The notes: generated by a model not told the origin, from the sequence alone. Positions 32,768-44,038 are shown, counted from the stretch's first letter. The stretch: 64,000 bases of DNA from Cervus elaphus (GCF_910594005.1 NC_057823.1:57844015-57908014); one strand, 5' to 3'. Made by a program: numbers and translations.

Positions 32768-34632
32768 AGGCCTTACAAATAGCTGTAAAGAAGAGATGTG
32801 AAAGGCAAAGGAGAAAAGGAAAGATATACCCATCTGAATGCAGAGTTCCAAAGAATAGCAAGGAGAGATAAGAAAGCCTTCCTCAGTGATCAATGCAAAG
32901 AAATAGAGGAAAACAATAGAATGGGAAAGACTAGAGATCTCTTCAAGAAAATTAGAGATACCAAGGGAACATTTCATGCAAAGATGGGCACAATAAAGCA
33001 CGGAAATGGTATGGATCTAACAGAAGCAGAAGATATTAAGAAGAGGTGGCAAGAATACAAGGAAGAATATACAAGAAAGATCTTCATGACCCAGATAACC
33101 ACAATGGTGTGATCACTCACCTAGAGTCAGTCATCCTGGAATGGGAAGTTAAGTGGGCCTTAGGAAGCATCACTATGAACAAAGCTAGTGGAGGTGATGG
33201 AATTCTAGCTGAGCTATTTCAAATCCTAAAAGATGATGCTGTGAACATGCTGCACTCAATATGCCAGCAAATTTGGAAAACTCAGCAGTGGCCACAGGAC
33301 TGGAAAAGGTCAGCTTTCATTTCAATCCAGAAGAAAGGCAATGCCAAAGAGTGTTCAAACTACCACACAATTGTACTCATCTCACACGCTGGCAAAGTAA
33401 TGCTCAAAATTCTCCAAGTCAGGCTTCAACAGTACCTGAACCATAAACTTCCAGATGTTCAAGCTGGATTTAGAAAATGCAGAGGAACCAGAGATCAAAC
33501 TGCCAATATCTGTTAGCTCATAGAAAAAGCAAGAGAGTTTCAGAAAAACATCTACTTCTACTTTATTGACTATGCCAAAGCCCTTGACTGTGTGGATCAC
33601 AATAAACTGTGGAAAATTCTGAAAGAGATGGGTATACCAGATCACCTTACCCACCTCCTGGGAAATCTGTATGAAGGTCAAGAAGCAACAGCTAGAAACA
33701 GACATGGAGCAAGATACTGGTTCTAAATTGGGAAAGGAGTATGTCAAGGCTGTATATTGTTACCCTGCTTATTTAACTTAAATGCTGAGTATATCCTTTG
33801 AAATCCTGTGCTGGATGAAGCACAAGCTGGAATCAAGATTGCCAGGAGAAATATCAATAACCTCAGATATGCAGATGACACCACCCCTATGGCAGAAAGC
33901 GAAGAAAAACTAAAGAGCCTCTTGATGAAAGTGAAAGAGGAGAGTGAAAAAGTTGGCTTAAAACTTAACATTCACAAAACTAAGATCATGGCATCTGATC
34001 CCATCACTTCATGGCAAATAGATGGGGAAAGAATGGAAATAGTGACAGACTTTATTTTCTTGGGCTCTAAAATCACTGCAGGTGGTGACTGCAGCCATGA
34101 AAAAAAAAGACACTTGCTCCTTGAAAGAAAAACTATGACCAACCTAGACAGCATATCAAAAAGCAGAGACATTACTTTGCTGACAAAGGTCCATTTAGTC
34201 AAAGCTATTGTTTTTCCAGTAGTCATGTATGGATGTGAGAGTTGGACCATGAAGAAGGCTGTGCACCAAAGAATTGATGCTTTTAAACTGTGGTGTTGGA
34301 GAAGAGTCTTGAAAGTCCCTTGGACTACAAAGATATCAAACCAGTCAATCCTAAAGGAAATCAGTCCTGAAATTCATTGGAATGAAACTGAAACTCCAAT
34401 ACTTTGGCCACCTGATGTGAAGAACTGACTCATTGGAAAAGACCATGATTTTAGGGAAGATTGAAAGCAGGAGGAGAAGGGGACAACAGAGGATGAGATG
34501 GTTGGATGGCATCACCGACTCAATGGACACGAGTTTGAGCAAGCTCCAGGAGTTGGTGATGGACAGGGAAGCCTGGAGTGCTGCAGTCCATGGGGTCGCA
34601 AAGAGTCGGACATGACTGAGCGACTGAACTGA
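32768..34632 (+). mobile_element. BovB LINE, 5'-truncated, ~1.87 kb
   Basis: TSDs ACTGGA(A/C)AACCAGG at 32754-32767 and 34633-34646 (one mismatch) delimit it. Starts at ggccttacaaatagctgtaa, lacking the endonuclease part, and ends with the family's tail gagcgactgaactgaa. Confidence 0.95.
32798..34428 (+). pseudogene. BovB reverse transcriptase remnant
   Basis: Blocks of RT translate in three frames: 32798-33112, 33046-33516 (156 residues, pre-palm to palm) and 33808-34428 (206 residues, YADD at 33868-33879). Several frameshifts and in-frame stops (e.g. after 33513) separate them. The intact YADD (within NNLRYADDTTPMAESE) shows the fold's catalytic motif survived by chance, but no full protein is possible. 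Confidence 0.9.
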
Positions 34633-34655
34633 ACTGGACAACCAGGAAAGTCCCT

Positions 34656-34876
34656 GTGAAGTGAAAGTGTTAGTTACTTAGTCACATCCAACTCTTAGGG
34701 ATTTCATGGACTGTAGCCCCTCAGGCTCCTCTGTCCATGGGATTCTCCAGTAAAGAATACTGGAGTGGGTTGTCATTTCCTCCTCCAGGGGATCTTCCCA
34801 ACCCAGGGATTGAACCCGGGTCTCCTGCAGTGAAGGCAAATTCTTTGCCTTTAGAGCCACCAGGGAAGGCCCAGGG
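34656..34876 (-). mobile_element. Bov-tA SINE in the CHR remnant
   Basis: gtgaagtgaaagtgttagtt to tgcctttagagccaccagg. 8-bp TSD AAGTCCCT at 34648-34655 and 34877-34884, lying in the CHR-derived bases just past BovB. Confidence 0.9.
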
Positions 34877-34917
34877 AAGTCCCTACATGGCTTTTAAAAC
34901 CCTCTGTGCTCTCCATC

Positions 34918-35070
34918 GGCTTCCCTGGTGGCTCAGACATTGGAGGAAATGGCAACCCACTCCAGTATTCTTGTCTGGGAAATCCTTCGGATAGAGGAGC
35001 CTGGTGGGCTCCAGAACACTGGGTCCCAATGAGTCAGACATGACTGAGTGACTAACACTTTCAACACTTT
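34918..35070 (+). mobile_element. Bov-tA SINE with internal deletion
   Basis: Head ggcttccctggtggctcaga jumps directly to ggaggaaatggcaacccact; about 70 bases including box B are missing. Confidence 0.9.
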
Positions 35071-35099
35071 CTTTCTTTCGTGCTCTCCATACCTCCATC

Positions 35100-35540
35100 C
35101 CCCCCCACACACATCACTCTCGCCTCCCAGTTCACCATACCCTCCCTCCGGGCTCTAGCCATGCCAGACTACTGAACTTTCCTTGCTCCAGCTGCCTATC
35201 TGGAAAGGCTTTCCTTCCTTTCCCGTCTCTCCCTCATCCGCTTCTCCGCCCACATCTTCCTTCCCCACCAGACAAAATCCTAATGCTCTCTTAAGAACAT
35301 CATATTTACCAGGAAGCCTTTCCTAATGCCCCCCATTGAAAGTACGCATTCCCTCTTTGCATCCCTGTAGCTCTTGGCTTTTAAGTATCTAAATAACTCT
35401 TATAAATTTCCTTGTATTCTAAGTATATGTCAAATGTTCTCACTGGAGCATATACTCCTTAAGGCTAGGCACCCTGTCATAGCATTTTTTATCTTTTTAA
35501 AACTTAGTAAGTTGTTTTCTCACAGTAACAATAAATTCTG
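35100..35540 (+). mobile_element. L2 LINE fragment
   Basis: Order 'ccatgccagactactgaact', 'gaagcctttcctaatgcccc', 'ggagcatatactccttaagg' and 'ctaggcaccctgtcatagca' matches the L2 3' region. Confidence 0.75.
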
Positions 35541-35554
35541 GAACATTTACTTAG

Positions 35555-35730
35555 TTTTGCACACTGTTCTTAAGAGTTTACAAGCGTATCTTCTTTATTC
35601 CTCACAAGACTCAGAGCATCTTTTTTACAGACGTGGAAAACAAGGTTTAGAAATGCCTAGTAACTAACAGAAGGGCCAAACACGGAAGATGGCCAAACCA
35701 AGGCTGAAAAGTAAGTCAATTAGGTAGTCC
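35555..35730 (-). mobile_element. MIR SINE relic
   Basis: ttacagacgtggaaaacaag, gtttagaaatgcctagtaac, agaagggccaaacacggaag: reverse-strand MIR. Confidence 0.6.
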
Positions 35731-35800
35731 TCATCCAAAGACCATGACCCTACTAAACTTTATGCTATCCTTGAAAAAAAGTTTATTTTAAAATAAACAT

Positions 35801-36014
35801 TGTGCATGCTTGTTTAGTCGTGTCTGACTCTTTGTGACGCCATGGACTGTAGCCTGCCAGGATCCTCTGTCTATGGGGTTTCCCAGGCAAGAATGCTGAA
35901 GTGGGTTGCCATTCCCTATCCAGGGGATTTTTCTGACCCAGAGATCAAACCTGTGACTCTTACATCTCCTCCATCAGCAGTGGATTCTTTACCACTGAGC
36001 CAACTGGTGAGCTC
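35801..36014 (-). mobile_element. Bov-tA SINE
   Basis: tgtttagtcgtgtctgactc to taccactgagccaactggtg. Possible TSD AAAATAAA (35790-35797, 36015-36022). Confidence 0.93.
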
Positions 36015-36022
36015 AAAATAAA

Positions 36023-36799
36023 AGTGACACTGACCAAATTTTTAAAATACCTATACACACTGAAAGAGAGGGGAAATAGCCACAAAACAGTTTGTCATCT
36101 TTAAAAAGACTTCTTTGGAGTATGTTCCAGATATTGGAAATTTTTCTAACTGAAAATATGAGCTGTGATAAATTTCAACTTTAGTATCAATGTCAGCATT
36201 TATGTCATAATTAGTTAATGGTGGGTTAAATGAAAAGTCATCATGTAGATACAACATTTTGACATGATTACACATGTAAATTAATGATAAGTGACAGGTC
36301 ATATCCAAAGGGAAATCAGGGAGTTAGCTTATCAAGTACTCTAGAGCCACTGGAGAAATGATTTTGTGAGCAGTTAAAAAACCTGAAGAGGGAGAACAGA
36401 ATACTTTTTAAATATTTTCTTATTAAAGATAGTGGAAATAAATAGATTATGCACCATGGTACATGTGTTACGTATGATGAAAATTAAAGAAGAAAATTAG
36501 ACCTTACTTGAAAAAATTCAAATTAATTTCTTTGAGGAAATTATTGGATCATAATGGTTATCTCTGGAAAGATTATCATTGTACAGATAAAGGGTTAAGA
36601 AAATAAGAAATGAGTTGGTCAGAATCATAAACCTAGTCAGACCTAAATGCAGTTTTATGACTCCTAATTCAACTGTCACCAAACTGTTCCTCTCATATTC
36701 TAATACATTAAGTGTGCTGAGGACAGTATTTCTTCACTATCAGAAAGCATGCGATTTCATTTGTGTTTTTTTGTTTGCTCTGTGTGTGTGTATATGTGT
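36023..36799. other. No recognised feature (AT-rich)
   Basis: Nothing supported; small TG repeat at 36780-36798. Confidence 0.4.
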
Positions 36800-37345
36800 G
36801 ATTAATTGGGACATAGTTGCTTTGCAATGCTGTATTGGTTTCTGCTGTACGATGAAGTGAATAAGCTATATGTTTACACAATGCCCTCCCCCCTGGACTT
36901 CCCTCCCGCCCGCCCCCTCAGCCTGTCCCTCTGATGGCTCACAGAACAGCAGGCTGAGCTCCCCGGGCTATACATCAGGTCCCACTAGCTGTGGGTTTTA
37001 CATACAGCAGTGCATACACATCACTTCCAAGCTCCTAGTTCATCCCCCCACTCCCTCCCCATCCCCACGGCCACATATTTGTTCTCTTCCTCTGTGTCTC
37101 TATTCCTGCCCTGCAACTAGGTTCATCTGGATCAGTTTTCTAGATCCCACATATATTCATCTATATACAATATTTGTTGTTCTCTTTCTGACTTACTTCA
37201 CTCGTATGACAGACTCTAGGTCCATCCACGTTTCTACAAATGCACTCTTGGTAGTAATGCAAATTGGTGCAGCCACTATGGAGAGCAGTACGGAAATTCT
37301 TGAAAAACAAAACTAAACTAAAAGTAGAGCTACCATATGACCCAG

Positions 37346-37570
37346 GTAAGTCATATGGGCCTCCCTGGCAGCTCAGATGGTAAAGAATCTGCCTACAATT
37401 AGGAAGATCTGGGTTAAATCCCTAGGTCAGAAACATTTTCCTGGGGAAGGGAATGGCTACCTACTCCAGTCTTCTTGCCTGGAGAATTCCATGGACAGAG
37501 GAGCCTGGTGAGTTACAGTCCATGGGGTCACAAAGAGTCAGACACGACTGAGCAACTAACTCTTACTTAC
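37346..37570 (+). mobile_element. Bov-tA SINE inside L1
   Basis: gggcctccctggcagctcag to gagcaactaactcttactta. 10-bp TSD TATGACCCAG at 37336-37345 and 37571-37580. Confidence 0.94.
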
Positions 37571-37604
37571 TATGACCCAGCAATCCCACTACTGGACATG
37601 TATA

Positions 37605-37866
37605 TTGTGTGTGTGTGTGTGTGTGTGCACATGTGTGTGTGTATGTGTGTGCACGCACGCGCGCTCAGCCATGTCCTACTCTTTATGACCCTATGGACTG
37701 TAGCCCACCAGGATCCTCTGTCCTTGGGATTTTCCAGGCAAGAATACTGGAGTGGGTTGCCATTTCCTCTTCCAGGAGATCTTCTTGACTCAGGGATTGA
37801 ACCTGTGTTTCCTGAGTCTCCTGCATTGCAAGCAGATTCTTTACCACTGAGTGATCAGGGAAGCCC
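37605..37866 (-). mobile_element. Bov-tA SINE with long GT tail inside L1
   Basis: Body 37660-37866 (cagccatgtcctactcttta to accactgagtgatcaggga). The tail side is an expanded (TG)n microsatellite at 37605-37659. Confidence 0.94.
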
Positions 37867-37989
37867 CTGAGAAAACCATAATTCAAAAAGACACATGTAC
37901 CCTAGTGCTCACTGCAACACTATTTACAATAGCCAAGACATGAAAGCAACCTAAATATCCACTGACAGATGAATGGATAAAGAAAATGA

Positions 37990-38599
37990 TCTGTGGTTTT
38001 TTGAAGCGGAAAAGGTCACTATTAAATCTTTCATAGAAATTGTTTATCTCGCACTTCTTCCCTTTCTTCTGTAACCCACTTCTATAATTTTTTGCCTCCA
38101 CCACTCAACCACAACTGCTCTTCTCCAGGCCACCAAAAATCTCCATGATGCAAATAAATTCAGAGAAAGTTTCTTACTTTTAGACTACCTTGTCATCTCT
38201 GCGCCTAGGGCACAGTCCATCATTGCCATCATCAGACACCCTGTGATCCCTTGCCCCTTTCCTAGCAGTCTGGACACTGGAAATAGGCTGGTGCTTGTGA
38301 CAATGGTGCAGGGATCCTGAGGGTATGAATGGAGCATCTGCAGAACCTGCTAGAATATCTATTTTTAGATGTAGCTATTGAGGGAACAGGGCACTGAATT
38401 CCACAGTAAGTCCACCCAGGCTCTCTCCCCACATAAAATTACTTCAAGACTGACATCTTTTACTTGGTCTCATCTTGCTTTATAGAGCCTAAATGCTGAA
38501 CCTTTTTTGATTCACCTCAGAGAAACTATTTCATCTTGGGTGAACCCAGCCTTACTTTCAGAGCTTAAAAATATTTCCTATTAGTCCTCTGAATTTCCA
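37990..38599. other. No firmly recognised feature
   Basis: 'aaccacaactgctcttctcc' and 'accttgtcatctctgcgcc' recall an old repeat whose family I cannot name. No gene supported. Confidence 0.35.
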
Positions 38600-38825
38600 C
38601 TAACCTTTTAGAAGATAGCATTAAAAAGGAGGGAATCTGGGGTCAGATAAATCTGGTTTTGAATCTCAGTCTCTTTTATTTAAGGAATTTTCATAAGTGC
38701 TCAGAGCTCTGGTTTCCTCAACTGTAAAACAAAGATAATGTTAGTTTCTCTTTCATGTGCCTGTTGTGATGATTATGTGCAAAGATTTATATAAGGCCTT
38801 TAATGTAATGCATTAACAGTGTTAG
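38600..38825 (+). mobile_element. MIR SINE
   Basis: aatctggttttgaatctcag, ggtttcctcaactgtaaaac, gttgtgatgattatgtgcaa in MIR order. Confidence 0.75.
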
Positions 38826-39164
38826 GGTTAATTGTGTTCACTGGACTCTGCTAGGATGGTGGTTTCATTATCTCTAATAGGGCAGTGTGTATTCTTTAAA
38901 GCGCCAAGCTCTTTACAGACTGAATTTGTACCAACTCATCATTCTTCCTCATTGAATAAAAATTGTCTGGGCCCATTAACTCAACTCATGAGACTCAGTA
39001 AGGTATTCAATTACCATACACCCCTTAGATCACGCTGGGTTGTCTCACAGCTTTAGCGAAGACTGTGATCAATCTTACAAAAGTTCACCTGCCCCAAGAT
39101 CAGGGAATTTTTGTTCTTAAACACTTATACATATAGATGGTAGAATAAAAGGATATGCACTTAT
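38826..39164. other. No recognised feature
   Basis: Nothing supported. Confidence 0.4.
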
Positions 39165-41060
39165 ATCCTGGGAGAGCACAAAAATTGCAACTAGCTGTTG
39201 AACAACTATTGACAGGAGGATGCTGGAACCCATCAAAAAGTGATACCCACATCAAAAGACAAAGAAGCCACAGTGAGATGGTAGAAGGGGTACAATCACG
39301 ATAAAATCAAATCCCATACCCACCGGGTGGGTGACCCACAGACCCAAGAACAATAATACCAAAGAAGATCTTGAATTGTTTTGAAGGTTCAGAACCCTAC
39401 ATCAGGCTTTCCAGCCTGGAGATCTGACAAAGGTACTGGGAATCCCCAGGGAATCTGGCCTTGAGGGCCAGCAGGATTTGCTTATAGAACTTCCAGAGGA
39501 CTGAGGGAAACAGACTCCAGTCTTGGAGGGCACAAACAAAATTTTGCATGCACCAAGACCCAGAGGAAAGGAACTGTGACACGATGGGAGATTGAGTGAA
39601 AACTACCTGCTAGTGTTGGAAGGTCTCCTATGGAGATATGGGTCAACAGGGTCTCACCACAGGGATGGGAGCACTGGAAGGTCCCTCTTGGTATAAACCC
39701 TCTTGGAGTTCACTATTAACCCTACCATATTGCCTGCAGACCCTAGGGCTGGGTTGCCTCAGGTGCAACTGCACCCATCAGCAGATAATTGGATTAAAGC
39801 TTTACTGAGCAAGGCCCTGCCCACCAGAGCAAGACCCAGTTTTTCCCATTGCCAGTCCCTCCCATCAGGAAGCTTGTACAAGCCTCTTAGCCTCATCCAT
39901 CAGAAGGCAGACAGAAGAAGCAAGAAGAAGCACAGTCTCACAGCAGCTAACACAAAAAACCATACTATAGAAAGTTAATCATGATGGAAAAGCAGAAAGT
40001 TATGTCCCAGATGAAGACACAAGATAAAATCTCAGAAAAACAACTAAATAAAGAGGAGATAGGCAACCTTCCAGAAAAAGAATTCAGAATAGTGATAGTG
40101 AAGATGATCCAGGATCTCAGGAAAAGAATGGAGGCAAAGATTAAGAAGATTCAAGAAATGTTTACCAAAGAACTAAAGAAAAACAGAGATGAATAATATA
40201 GTAGAGGGAATCAACAGCAGAATAACTGAGGCAGAAGCACAGATAAATGACCTGGAGGACAGAATAATGGAAATCACTGCCACAGAACAGAATCTAGAAG
40301 AAAGAATGAAAAGAAATGAAGACAGCCTAAGAGACCTCTGGGAGAACATTAAATGCATCAGCATTCACATTATAGGGGTCCCAGAAGGAGAAGAGAGAGA
40401 TAAAGGACCTGAGAAAATATTTGAAGAGATAATAGCTAAAAACTTCCCAAACATGGAAAAGGAAATAGTCAACCAAGTCCAGGAAGCACAGAGAGTCTCA
40501 GGAAGGATAAACCCAAGGAGGAACACACCGAGACACATTGTAATCAAACTGACAAAAATGAAACACAGAGATAAAATATTAAAAGCAACAAGGGAAAAGT
40601 GACAAAAAATATACAAAGGAACTCCCATCAGACTATCAGCTGATTTCTCAACAGAAACTCTACAAGCCAGAAGAGAATGGCATGATATATTTAAAGTGAG
40701 CAAAAGGAAGAATCTACAACCAACAATACTCTACCCAGCAAGACTCTCCTTCAGATTTAATGGAGAAATCAAAAACTTTCCAGACAAGCAGAAGTTAAGA
40801 GAATTCAGCACTACTAAACCAACTTCACAACAAATGCTGAAAGAACTTCTCTAGGCAGGAAACACAAGAAAAGAAAAAGACCTACACAAAATAAACCCAA
40901 AACAATTAAGAAAATTTTAATAGGATCGTACAGATCAATAATTACCTTAAATGTAAATAGATTAAATGCACCAACCAAAAGACAGAGATTGGCTGGGTGA
41001 ATGAAAACCCATGCATGTATGCACTTCCTCTTACCACATCATTCTGCTTGACCCCCCTAA
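39165..41060 (+). mobile_element. L1 5' half (5' UTR, ORF1, start of ORF2)
   Basis: 5' UTR-like sequence with ttgcaactagctgttgaaca and ccaccgggtgggtgacccac (39165-39980), then ORF1 and about 130 bases of the ORF2 endonuclease start (LNVNRLNAPTKR, about 40950-40985), stopping at ttctgcttgaccccccta. The 3' half is absent, the reverse of the usual 5' truncation, so a later deletion or rearrangement removed it. Confidence 0.88.
39981..40854 (+). pseudogene. L1 ORF1 protein pseudogene
   Basis: Start chosen at the first ATG after the 5' UTR. Residues 1-71 give the charged N-terminal coiled-coil region. A one-base shift in the A-rich stretch before 40189 moves the frame. From 40189 the coiled coil continues (ITEAEAQINDLEDRIMEI), then the RRM-like part (HIIGVPEGEERDKG) and NPRRNTPRHIVIKL. 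An in-frame TGA at 40600-40602 precedes the C-terminal domain, which ends at the natural TAG 40852-40854. ORF1p normally forms trimers that coat L1 RNA in cytoplasmic particles. This copy cannot make an intact protein. Confidence 0.92.
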
Positions 41061-41186
41061 AGTGAAAGTGAAGTTGCTTAGTCATGTCCAACTCTTTGCG
41101 ACCCCATGGACTGTAGCCTACCAGGCTTCTCTGTCCATGGGATTTTCCAGGCAAGTGTACTGGAGTGGGTTGCCATTTCCTTCTCA
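41061..41186 (-). mobile_element. Bov-tA SINE, head missing
   Basis: gtgaagttgcttagtcatgt to gtgggttgccatttccttct, then the element stops abruptly. The missing head marks a deletion breakpoint at about 41186. Confidence 0.92.
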
Positions 41187-41394
41187 AAAATTGCATATAA
41201 TTATTTTATATTGTTAAATTAATCGTGCTCCCATGATGGCTTGCAACTGTAATTATCTTTTATTTTTTGTCTGGCTATTGATTGTGAAAACTGATAGACA
41301 TATTTTACTATTGTGATTATGTAACTATCACTCACTTAATACCATTGTATCATGATTGGTCAACAGAAAAATAATAGAACTCTATATCACCAAA
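41187..41394. other. No recognised feature (AT-rich)
   Basis: Nothing supported. Confidence 0.4.
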
Positions 41395-41530
41395 ACTAGC
41401 ATCTAAAAAAAAAAAAACCCCTATAATCACTTTTTAAAATCCAGATGCTTATCAAAATTATCTTGAAGTTTTTTGAAAAATACAAATGCCCAGATACTGC
41501 TTTTTTTCCTCCAGAGCTCCAATTATGTTT
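41395..41530. mobile_element. hAT-Charlie (MER20-like) relic
   Basis: atcactttttaaaatccaga, aatacaaatgcccagatact and cctccagagctccaattatg match the short hAT plan loosely. Confidence 0.45.
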
Positions 41531-41884
41531 CTAATGAACAGTCATGTCTAAAAACAACTGGACTATATGAGGATCTTTTACTTTTATCTAGTTTGCTTTG
41601 CTTTTTCTAGTTCATATTCAGTGCTTCCATTTCATTTAGTTTTTGTTCTCTAACTTCTCCAATTCTTTTTTTTTTTTTTTTGATGTTCTTTCTTAAGACT
41701 TTTTCAAGTGTAGTAGAAAAGCTTTTGTATACATATACATAAATATGTATAACATATATATTTGTTGTAGAAACATATAGAAAACTTATGAATTTTTGCC
41801 TAACTAAATAAATTATGACATTTTGATTCCACTTGTTTGACTTAGTATGAATAGAATGATAGATTTCTAATTAAAAATAGATAT

Positions 41885-42060
41885 GCAATAAAGGTTTACT
41901 ATATAGTATAGGTAACTATCATCAATATCTTGTAATAACCTATGATGAAAAATAATTTCAAAAATAATATATGTGTATTTGTATAACTGCATCACCTCGA
42001 TGTGCACCTGAAACATAGTAAGTCAACTATACTTCAACAATTTATATATAGTTTTTAAAT
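41885..42060 (+). mobile_element. L1 3' end, short
   Basis: ggtttactatatagtatagg, aatatcttgtaataacctat, atgtgcacctgaaacatagt and aactatacttcaacaattta in L1 order. Confidence 0.85.
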
Positions 42061-42236
42061 AAATATATGTATAGACACTACTATGTGTTATTCTTGTGGA
42101 TAAACATGATACAACATAGGAAATCCCTGTCTTTATTGAAGCATACATTCAAATAAAGGAGAAATAAATAAAAATAAATAGAAATGATGTACACTGAGTT
42201 ATGATTTGGCTCCATTTTGTACTTAATAACTTTGGG
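42061..42236. other. No recognised feature
   Basis: AT-rich, nothing supported. Confidence 0.4.
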
Positions 42237-42490
42237 ATGCCTATTAGACATCCAAATAGGCAGCTGTGTGTGTGAGTGCAAAGCTCAGAGGCAAGGTCTG
42301 GGCTGGAGATATAAATTTGGAAATCATGAGTATATAAATGATATTTAAAGCCCTGACATTTTCAGGGAACTTAGTGAGTGAGAATATACAGAAAAAGAAA
42401 GAGAAATGTCTGGGAACTCCAACATGCAGAGATCTGGAAGAGAAAGACAGACCAGCAAAAAGAACTGAAAGGGTGTGGCCAGTGAGTTAT
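42237..42490 (+). repeat. Ancient interspersed repeat, family unresolved
   Basis: 'cctattagacatccaaatag', 'ggtctgggctggagatataa' and 'gtctgggaactccaacatgc' recall a long old mammalian repeat, possibly the same family as 26500-26850. Overlapping open frames here are probably chance. Confidence 0.45.
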
Positions 42491-43713
42491 GAGGAAAACT
42501 GTGTTCCCAGACAAGCCAACTCTCTGCCTGGACTGCTCCCAGCCAGTGATGGGGCATGGTAGGGATGCCAACATGAACCCGTTCCTGCCTCAATGGGCAA
42601 CTCCACTTGGGGACTCTCTATTAGCCTGGCTGAGGTTTTCTCAGGCCCGTGCTGTGATCTGAGGCTCTTCCTCTTGGTCCTCTTTCCCTTACTCCTTTCC
42701 CAAGTGTCAGATAAGTCATGTGGTCTGAAAGTTTTCCCTTTCAGCTTCTGCTCACCCCCTCTCAGTCCATTCACAGACATTTGCCTCAATACATCTCTGG
42801 TATATCTGTTCTCATCAAGCACCTGCTTTCCAGATGAGGATAATTCTGAGGCTTGCATGCAACGTACTTCAGTCTCCCCAGGGAATTATGCCCCAGCCCC
42901 CCACTGTGCCTCTGGACTAATGGCATGCCTTCTATTGGCTGTCTTCCCTTCCCCATATCACTTCCCTCTTGCTGACCCATTTCCCTTCCACCTTCCCATA
43001 CACTACTTGCATTTGAAACTTTGTCTCTGAGGAAATCCATACTAAGCTAGATATTATAGAGACACAAATAATCAAAATACTTCAAGTATTCTCCAGCAGT
43101 AACTTAGGGGTGTTTTGTTTCTGGGGTTCCATTCCGGTAGATATAGACTCTCACATACCAGCTATGTGAGTAGACAGGTAAAAGGAAATTTCAAATGGCC
43201 CTGGACCCACATGGTCACAAAGCAATTCACTCAGTGTCTAGGATTTCCATGTTCCCAAGAGCCATGAGAACAACAGATGGCAGAAATAGTCTGGAGTTTA
43301 TTTATATGCAGAGATTGTGCAGTTAATGGGAAGAGGCTTAACAAGTGAGCCAAATGCTAAAGCACACATCTGGGTGGATGTTTTGGGCAGCTGGGCATAA
43401 ATCAAGAGGGTTATTATTGTTGTCAAAGAACTGAGGACTGTCATAACCTTCTCACAAGGCACCCATAGAAGTTCCCTGCTTCCAAAAGTGTGGCCTTGAT
43501 CAGCCCTGGACCTTGAATTCTGTTCGTCTGCCCTTGACCTTCCCTAACACTCCCTGTTGTCTAAATCAGGGCCTGAAAACCTCCCTCCATTGGACACCAC
43601 TGCTAACTCTTTAAAGCTGTGAGTTTTAGTCAACTCTTCATAACCCAGCTGTGCATTCTCTGTGGCTAATACCTTTCTCTTACCACTGCACCCCCATCTT
43701 GAGGTAATTTGTT
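42491..43713. other. About 1.2 kb without recognised features
   Basis: Somewhat GC-richer. Frames at 42593-43030 (plus, 145 residues) and 42487-42858 (minus, 123 residues) overlap on opposite strands and show no domain, so at most one could be real and neither is supported. Confidence 0.4.
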
Positions 43714-44038
43714 GCTATGGTCTGAATACTTGTGATTCCCCCAAATTCATAAACCTGAAGATGATGGTATCAGTAGTTAGAAACTTTGAACATCAGGACA
43801 GAGCCTTCATGAGAGGGATTGGTGCTCTTATTAGAGAGTCCCCAGAGAGCCGACTTCTCCCTTCACCATGTGAGGAGTCAACAACAAGTCTGAAATCCAG
43901 AAGAGGGCCTCCACACAACCACTCCGGCACTCTGATGTCAGACTTCCAGCCTCCAGAACTCTAGGAGATGAATGTCTGCTTTTTATAAGCTACTCAGCCT
44001 GTGCTATTTCGGTATAGTAGCTTAAATGGACTAAGACA
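43714..44038 (+). mobile_element. MST-type MaLR solo LTR
   Basis: Starts tgctatggtctgaatacttg and ends ttaaatggactaagaca. Internal landmarks cttcatgagagggattggtg, agtccccagagagccgactt, cttccagcctccagaactct are in MST/THE1 order. Nearly complete 325-base LTR without internal genes on either side. Confidence 0.88.

Larger units (their letters stand above)
32612..34655 (-). mobile_element. CHR-type SINE split by BovB
   Basis: Left piece 32612-32767: gcatatatttatttgactgc, gcaggatctagttccctgac, aggatcgaaccgggtttcca, attaaccactggaaaacca. The last bases of its head, ccaggaaagtccct, reappear at 34643-34655 after the BovB insertion. Confidence 0.85.
36800..37989 (-). mobile_element. L1 with inverted 5' segment, hit by two SINEs
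   Basis: 36800-37241 is a minus-strand L1 3' end (gttgctttgcaatgctgtat, ttctgacttacttcactcgt). At about 37242 it switches to plus-strand L1 (aaattggtgcagccactatg, gctaccatatgacccag; resuming at 37581 caatcccactactggacatg and 37867 gagaaaaccataattcaaaa, ending 37989). The two arms are almost adjacent in the parent L1, as twin priming predicts. SINEs at 37346-37570 and 37605-37866 interrupt it. Confidence 0.85.

Noticed and set aside
36869..37316. 148-codon plus-strand frame rich in Pro/Ser
   Set aside because: It is the antisense of an L1 3' UTR running through the inversion junction.
40173..40703. Antisense frames of 63 and 112 codons
   Set aside because: Shadows of the L1 ORF1 pseudogene on the opposite strand.
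42487..43040. Possible gene with frames on both strands
   Set aside because: Overlapping frames on both strands without domain similarity, splice signals or codon bias that I can see.
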